DNA of 64,000 nt from Schistosoma haematobium. Its lineage: Eukaryota; Platyhelminthes; Trematoda; Strigeidida; Schistosomatidae. This document shows positions 59,206 through 64,000 of this stretch, one piece after another. The DNA is taken from contig NC_067196.1 of assembly GCF_000699445.3 (NCBI RefSeq), forward strand, positions 33,314,616 through 33,378,615, written 5' to 3'. A program made the position numbers and the translations under genes. The notes under the pieces are model-generated. The model was not told the origin of the DNA. It did not search any database and saw only the letters and a program-made list of their open reading frames with translations. The number at the start of each line of letters is the position of its first letter. Position 1 is the stretch's first letter.

Positions 59206-59814
59206 GTATCTAGGAACAATCATTTCAGTATGAATCAAAATAAGAAACAATGGAAAAACAGCTTTTTTTATCTCTAACAGTTGATAATAATGATGAATAA
59301 AGACTAATATTACGTAATGTTTTGTAAATGTTTAACTTTTTGTTGTCATATAAAACATGAACAATCTAATTGTACATCTAAATATTACAAAAATGTAAAT
59401 AAAAAGTACTTATTGAAACTGTTATTTTATATTCATTAGGTTGACACATATTACTATTACAAATTTCTTATGTCATAGTGAACAAAAATTCATTTCATTT
59501 TTTAAACATTTAGAAGTACATAATATTCAATGATCGTCTGATTTCCTAATGTTAACTGAATAATGATGTCTGTTTCTTACATACTACTGTTGAAACGAAC
59601 GTTTTATACTCCACTTTATTAAATATAACACAAGTTTGTATGAGTGAGTAATCTTTCAAAATGTTATTGTGATTATGGTTGATAAACTAATTGTATATAT
59701 CAGCGAGTATAATTAAACAGTTATTCAGTCACTGTATCATTTTACTTTTATCACCAATGTGGATCCTTATTATAGGGTGTTGCAAAGATTGGTAAAATTG
59801 AAGTTTCTCATCAC
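59206..59814. other. AT-rich stretch, nothing identified
   Basis: No exon or classified repeat recognised. Confidence 0.5.
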
Positions 59815-59950
59815 GGATTGACTTTAGTTAAACAACTAATTAGGTGTTTCGTTTCGGCATGAGACATTTAGGTGATACGCATTCGGAACTCCACGACGGA
59901 TCGAACTCAAGATATTCAAACTTTACGGAGAGTGTTTAATCTTCATACTA
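59815..59950 (-). repeat. Family-B SINE fragment, strongly decayed
   Basis: The + strand shows GGTGTTTCGTTTCGGCATGA (inverted GAAAC box and stem II), CATTCGGAACTCC and GATCGAACTCAAG (inverted B-box region). The ribozyme core is not intact. Confidence 0.45.
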
Positions 59951-60214
59951 CTACTTTTGTGTGGAAATTATTGGATTGTGACAGATTAAAACGTTAATTC
60001 TGCTAAAATGTGGTAGTATTGGCACAAAGAGGTAGAAATAGTTAAATCAAAACAATGTATTGCGCAAATATATCACATAATTCTGATAAACTACGTCTTC
60101 TCATTGCATTATCAAAACAATAAGTCGTAAAAACAATAATGAGTATGAAAAGAAGGTACATTTTAACAAGAAATCCACTAAATAATAATTTTTAGTGTAT
60201 TCTAAATCTAATGG

Positions 60215-60405
60215 TTGAATTCATAAGTCGATTTAAGTCAGATGACCCTGAAAAGCCTTGAAGCACTGAAGGAGCAGCTGAGGAGTCCCATAGTAGGACG
60301 AAACGGTCGTCCAGTGCTTCCGGGTTTTCCATGGTGGTCTAGCTTTAATTGACTCATGAATTCAATCATTAAATTAGTATAATATTCACAAAACCTCATT
60401 CTGAC
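60215..60405 (+). repeat. Fold-back family-B locus with a ribozyme core in the loop
   Basis: Left arm 60215-60268 is an inverted copy of right arm 60312-60365 (about 42 of 54 positions). Between them is a hammerhead core on the + strand: CTGAGGA 60278-60284, stem II GTCC/GGAC, GAAA 60300-60303, stem III CGG/TCG, GTC 60309-60311. The natural 5' strand of stem I is displaced by nine bases at the fusion. The right side continues to the 3' end TATAATATTCACAAAACC. Confidence 0.75.
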
Positions 60406-61834
60406 AGTGTTTTAGATTTGTTTTGAGGAATTTAATAGAATGATGTAGTCTTAGAAACACGGTGCATTTTCTTGTCGTGTTTGTAATGATGGATGTTATT
60501 TTAAGATACGTTAGATGAGGCTGTAATTAAAAGAAAATAAACTTTTTAAGACTCTAGTCAGGTTCAAATTATTTTCAGATGGTAATCTGTCACAAGATGA
60601 AATAATTCAAACTACCATTAAAACTGGATGACTGTAAAATATCTAATGACTACATTTGTTCATTTTGTTTCCGTATAAAAGCTTTACTAGTAAGTGCATA
60701 CCAAGCTAATGAGTCCAGATAACCACGAAATTGTTCAAAAGGTATGATTTTTATGTTATTATTACAAAAAATTCGAACTATCCAACTGTTGGTATATTTG
60801 ACTAAAATTTTTGATGTCTCTTTAGATATAAAAGCTATTGAAAATGTATTTCGATAGAACATAATCTTGATGTTAATATCAATTAAGGGCCATGAGTAAT
60901 TTTGGTGACTGATTTGTGCAACTAACTATGGGTTTGAAGTATTAAAATTAACTGTTGACATTATGTGACTTTGAAGATACCACTTATTGAGAAGTAGAAT
61001 AAATAAATCAGAAATGAAATGGAGGAAATATAACAACTAGTGTTTTAATAAATATTATTTTCATTTAAAGAATAGTAGAGTTTATGAGTTTTGATTGAAA
61101 TAAAATCAGAGGATAATTGGCTATTACCATCATCTTTCTGTAAATATATAAATGCAGAATCAAAACTGATCTGGAAACAGTGACGGTCTAGTGATTTTTT
61201 CAAACCGCACTCGAAAACCTTTACACTGAAGAAGTATCGACAGTGAAAAATTACATACATAGCAGTCATTTTGTGAGAAATTGTTTCCATTAATAAAAGA
61301 ATTTCAGATTAAATAAAATATCATCTATTTGCATAATTTACACTATCTGTATATACTATTCAAAATGTTAAGTAGTGACCCTAAGAATATTCATAATAAC
61401 CACTATTGTGTTACCAACCTCAGAAAAAACAAGCCGCGTAACAGATTGATGGATTTTTGAATGCCTTTATGTTTAGTGAAACAAACAGCTGAGTGCCACA
61501 CACATCCACAAGAATCATAAATCCAATTAAAATCATATATTGATCACATAAATGTCAAAAACGTGCATGTTTACTAAATCATTAATTTAAAATCTCATCA
61601 CTCCTTTGTACTCTTCAATCTATCCATTTACATATGTTTGTACTTTAAAAGTGCATTCTAAACTTTCCCTTATCTGTATGTCACATGATATTATCATATA
61701 GTTTGTTGATATGTGTTTATTAACATTATACTTTGATTAGTTCTTTTTATTATATTTATATATTGTAATAAATACAGATTATTTATTCTCTATGGAAGTT
61801 GACTCTTTAAAGAAGAATTAAGTCATTGAATAAG
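60406..61834. other. AT-rich stretch, nothing identified
   Basis: Short frames only (for example - strand 60862-60650 and 61290-61045) without domain evidence. Confidence 0.5.
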
Positions 61835-61905
61835 AAAAAGAGAATTCAGCGAAGAAAATTTTCTTTTCGACGAAATCATTTACTTAAGCTGTACATTTAT
61901 ATATA
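61835..61905 (+). repeat. Penelope-like terminal sequence fragment
   Basis: GAATTCAGCGAAGAAAATTT, then CTTTTCGACGAAATCATTTA and AGCTGTACATTTATATATAT match the ends of the 55.2-56.1 kb inverted repeats. Confidence 0.55.
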
Positions 61906-64000
61906 TAGTTATATGGAAAATGTATGTCTATGGGAGGATAGAAAAAATTGCATCACCAAAATGGATTCGAGGATAAAGAGCAAATGAGGTTACGTACTAA
62001 TCAAGGGGTAAGGAAGAAAATCGTTTATGAGTCAGATAATAGTCCAACTGACAGATATGAAGAAAAGCGACAAACACAAAGGTCATGATAATAGACTGAA
62101 TATTGACCAAGAAAATTTGTATAAGGTAAATAATAATAATAACTGATTACCCGGTGACAGAAGAATTAAGTCATTTATTAAATTAATGCCATTCTCAAAA
62201 TTACACTAACACTTTACAAACTGTAATGACATAGAATGCAGGCCACTTAATATAAAAGAAGTTAATGCACTTTAACTACATACATACAAACAATATAGTG
62301 CTTTTTTATAAATACTCAATACTGTGCGTACTACGATTAGAACTAAAAAACTTCAAAGCTGAATCAGTCTATATCTTTACAAGACAGTTACTAGCACAAT
62401 CGCTATGTTTTTTGTATATATATTTAGTAAATAAATTTCATCCTCAGTTTTTTTCAAGCATACCAACGTTTATTTGTATTATTTCGACTGGAGATATTAA
62501 CAACGAAAGAGATAAATAATTGATAAAATCATCTCATTGGACATTGAATATCACAAAGTTATGATTTGACTAAATGGGTTGCTTTGGTGAGAATTGTCTG
62601 TAGAATTTAAAGGTAACGTTTATTAAAACTGATCACAAGTTTTAAATTATTAAAATCCACGAAGTATCAAAATATCTGTATTGTTTCAGCATGGGAATCA
62701 GTCACTAGTAAAAATCCATGGCTTTATGGTGTCAAACACGTGACCAAATAACTTTGACTAACTATTTTTAAGCCGTTTTGTTTCCCTCAAAACTTGAAAA
62801 ATCCAAAGAACTAATTAAAAGCTTCTGTAAAATGATATGTTAGTCCTGCAATAACATGCATATATATAATATATAGGATTCACAAGGTTATAATGAATAA
62901 TATCTGCTGAAGATTCGTAGGAACAAATTTTTAAATTCTAATTTATTTGATTCAGGTCTTCCGTGAATACAGAGAAATCATTGGATTATTTAAGTAAAAC
63001 CTCTCTATAGAATATGAAAATAGGGTACAAATCAAGTAAATCTTGCTCTAAATTGATCATTAAACCTTAATCTAAGACTATTATGTATGTATTTAAAGTA
63101 AATAGAAAACAACTACTACGATCTAAAAATTCTACGGATCTAGATGATGTACATATGTGATTAACATATTCATTAGTTTGAAATAACTTTCTATTATACA
63201 TTAAGAGTAACAGGTACTTTACTAAGTTCATGAACATATCAGTCATGAAACTCAACTGAATGATATAACTTTGAATTGGTTAGGATGAGAAGTAAAAATC
63301 TTATGGTCTTGCCATTGATCGAAAGATATACTAAACATTATTATAATCATTTTACAATTCAGTGAGAGTTTCACTTGCCTCTATAAAATTCATTTCTAAA
63401 TAAATTAACTGAGATAATTCACTAAATTGAATTGGCATTCACAACTATAATTACGTCATAAATGTTTTGCTTATCAAACAAATGAAAACGCTATTAGACG
63501 CAAAATTCAGGAATTTGTCTATTAAGTGTGGTAAACTATGTGTCATGTAAGATTTCAATTGCGAAACCAAGCAGTAGTCAATAAATCAGTCGAAATAAAG
63601 CTCGACTATTTGATTGTTGAACATTTGTTTGATTAAACATGAGAATAAAATATAAGGTGTTTATAACAATTTGTTTCAGTTAGAGAGGCTTCTACATATA
63701 TTCAAATAATGCCCTATATTTCATAGGATTTTAACTTCGTTGTATATTTAAACACTAATGGGTCTTGAACCACCGGTCAACATCTCATATTGTTTGGAAT
63801 ATGGTTTGCAGAATATAACGATATACTAAATAGTGAGGTTTTTTTCAAAATGTAAACATAATTTTTGAATTAAATAAAAGATTTCCAAGTTTTTTACCAT
63901 AATTTACTTCTATTTATGATTTGATTGTAAACTTTCGTAGTCAATACGAAGTATCGTTCCATTCAAATTCGAGTGTTTTCTAAGAAGTTACGAAACAATT
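61906..64000. other. AT-rich stretch, nothing identified
   Basis: No exon or classified repeat recognised to the end of the window. Confidence 0.5.

Overview
The window is AT-rich, almost gene-free flatworm DNA, most likely from a blood fluke (Schistosoma, probably of the African mansoni/haematobium group). The basis is the repeat content: tRNA-derived SINE-like units carrying hammerhead ribozymes (the Sm-alpha type), CR1-like and RTE-like non-LTR retrotransposons, a Merlin DNA transposon and a Penelope-like fragment. Species was not tested. No tRNA gene, rRNA gene, CRISPR array or operon is visible.

Only two host loci can be supported. (1) A small two-LIM-domain protein of 119 residues on the + strand, encoded by two exons (25477-25677 and 35539-35697) separated by a 9.9-kb intron full of repeats. 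(2) One exon on the - strand (12352 down to 12013) encoding a probable signal peptide and a complete immunoglobulin-like domain, ending at a good splice donor. Its other exons were not found.

Layout: 1-6180 is mostly unassigned AT-rich sequence with small repeat remnants. 6184-11065 is a CR1-like element with an intact ORF1 (PHD finger) and an ORF2 broken by stops, frameshifts and a nested RTE-like 3' end. 12-25 kb holds the Ig exon, an RTE fragment, two GC-rich repeats, Sm-alpha copies and LTR-like units. 25.4-35.7 kb is the LIM gene, whose intron contains a Sm-alpha palindrome and a tandem junction of a second ribozyme SINE. 36-40 kb holds two RTE fragments and a degenerate Merlin transposon with both inverted ends. 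40-64 kb is AT-rich with scattered ribozyme SINEs, a MITE-like element, a second CR1-like copy split by a solo LTR, a Penelope-like GIY-YIG tail between long inverted repeats, and two fold-back ribozyme loci.

The most unusual theme is the hammerhead-ribozyme elements. There are two sequence families, more than a dozen copies or fragments, one copy with an intact conserved core, one tandem junction with a 407-bp period, and repeated head-to-head (inverted) arrangements around the ribozyme or the 5' end. Most of the other biology is layered transposon insertion, several layers with clear target-site duplications.
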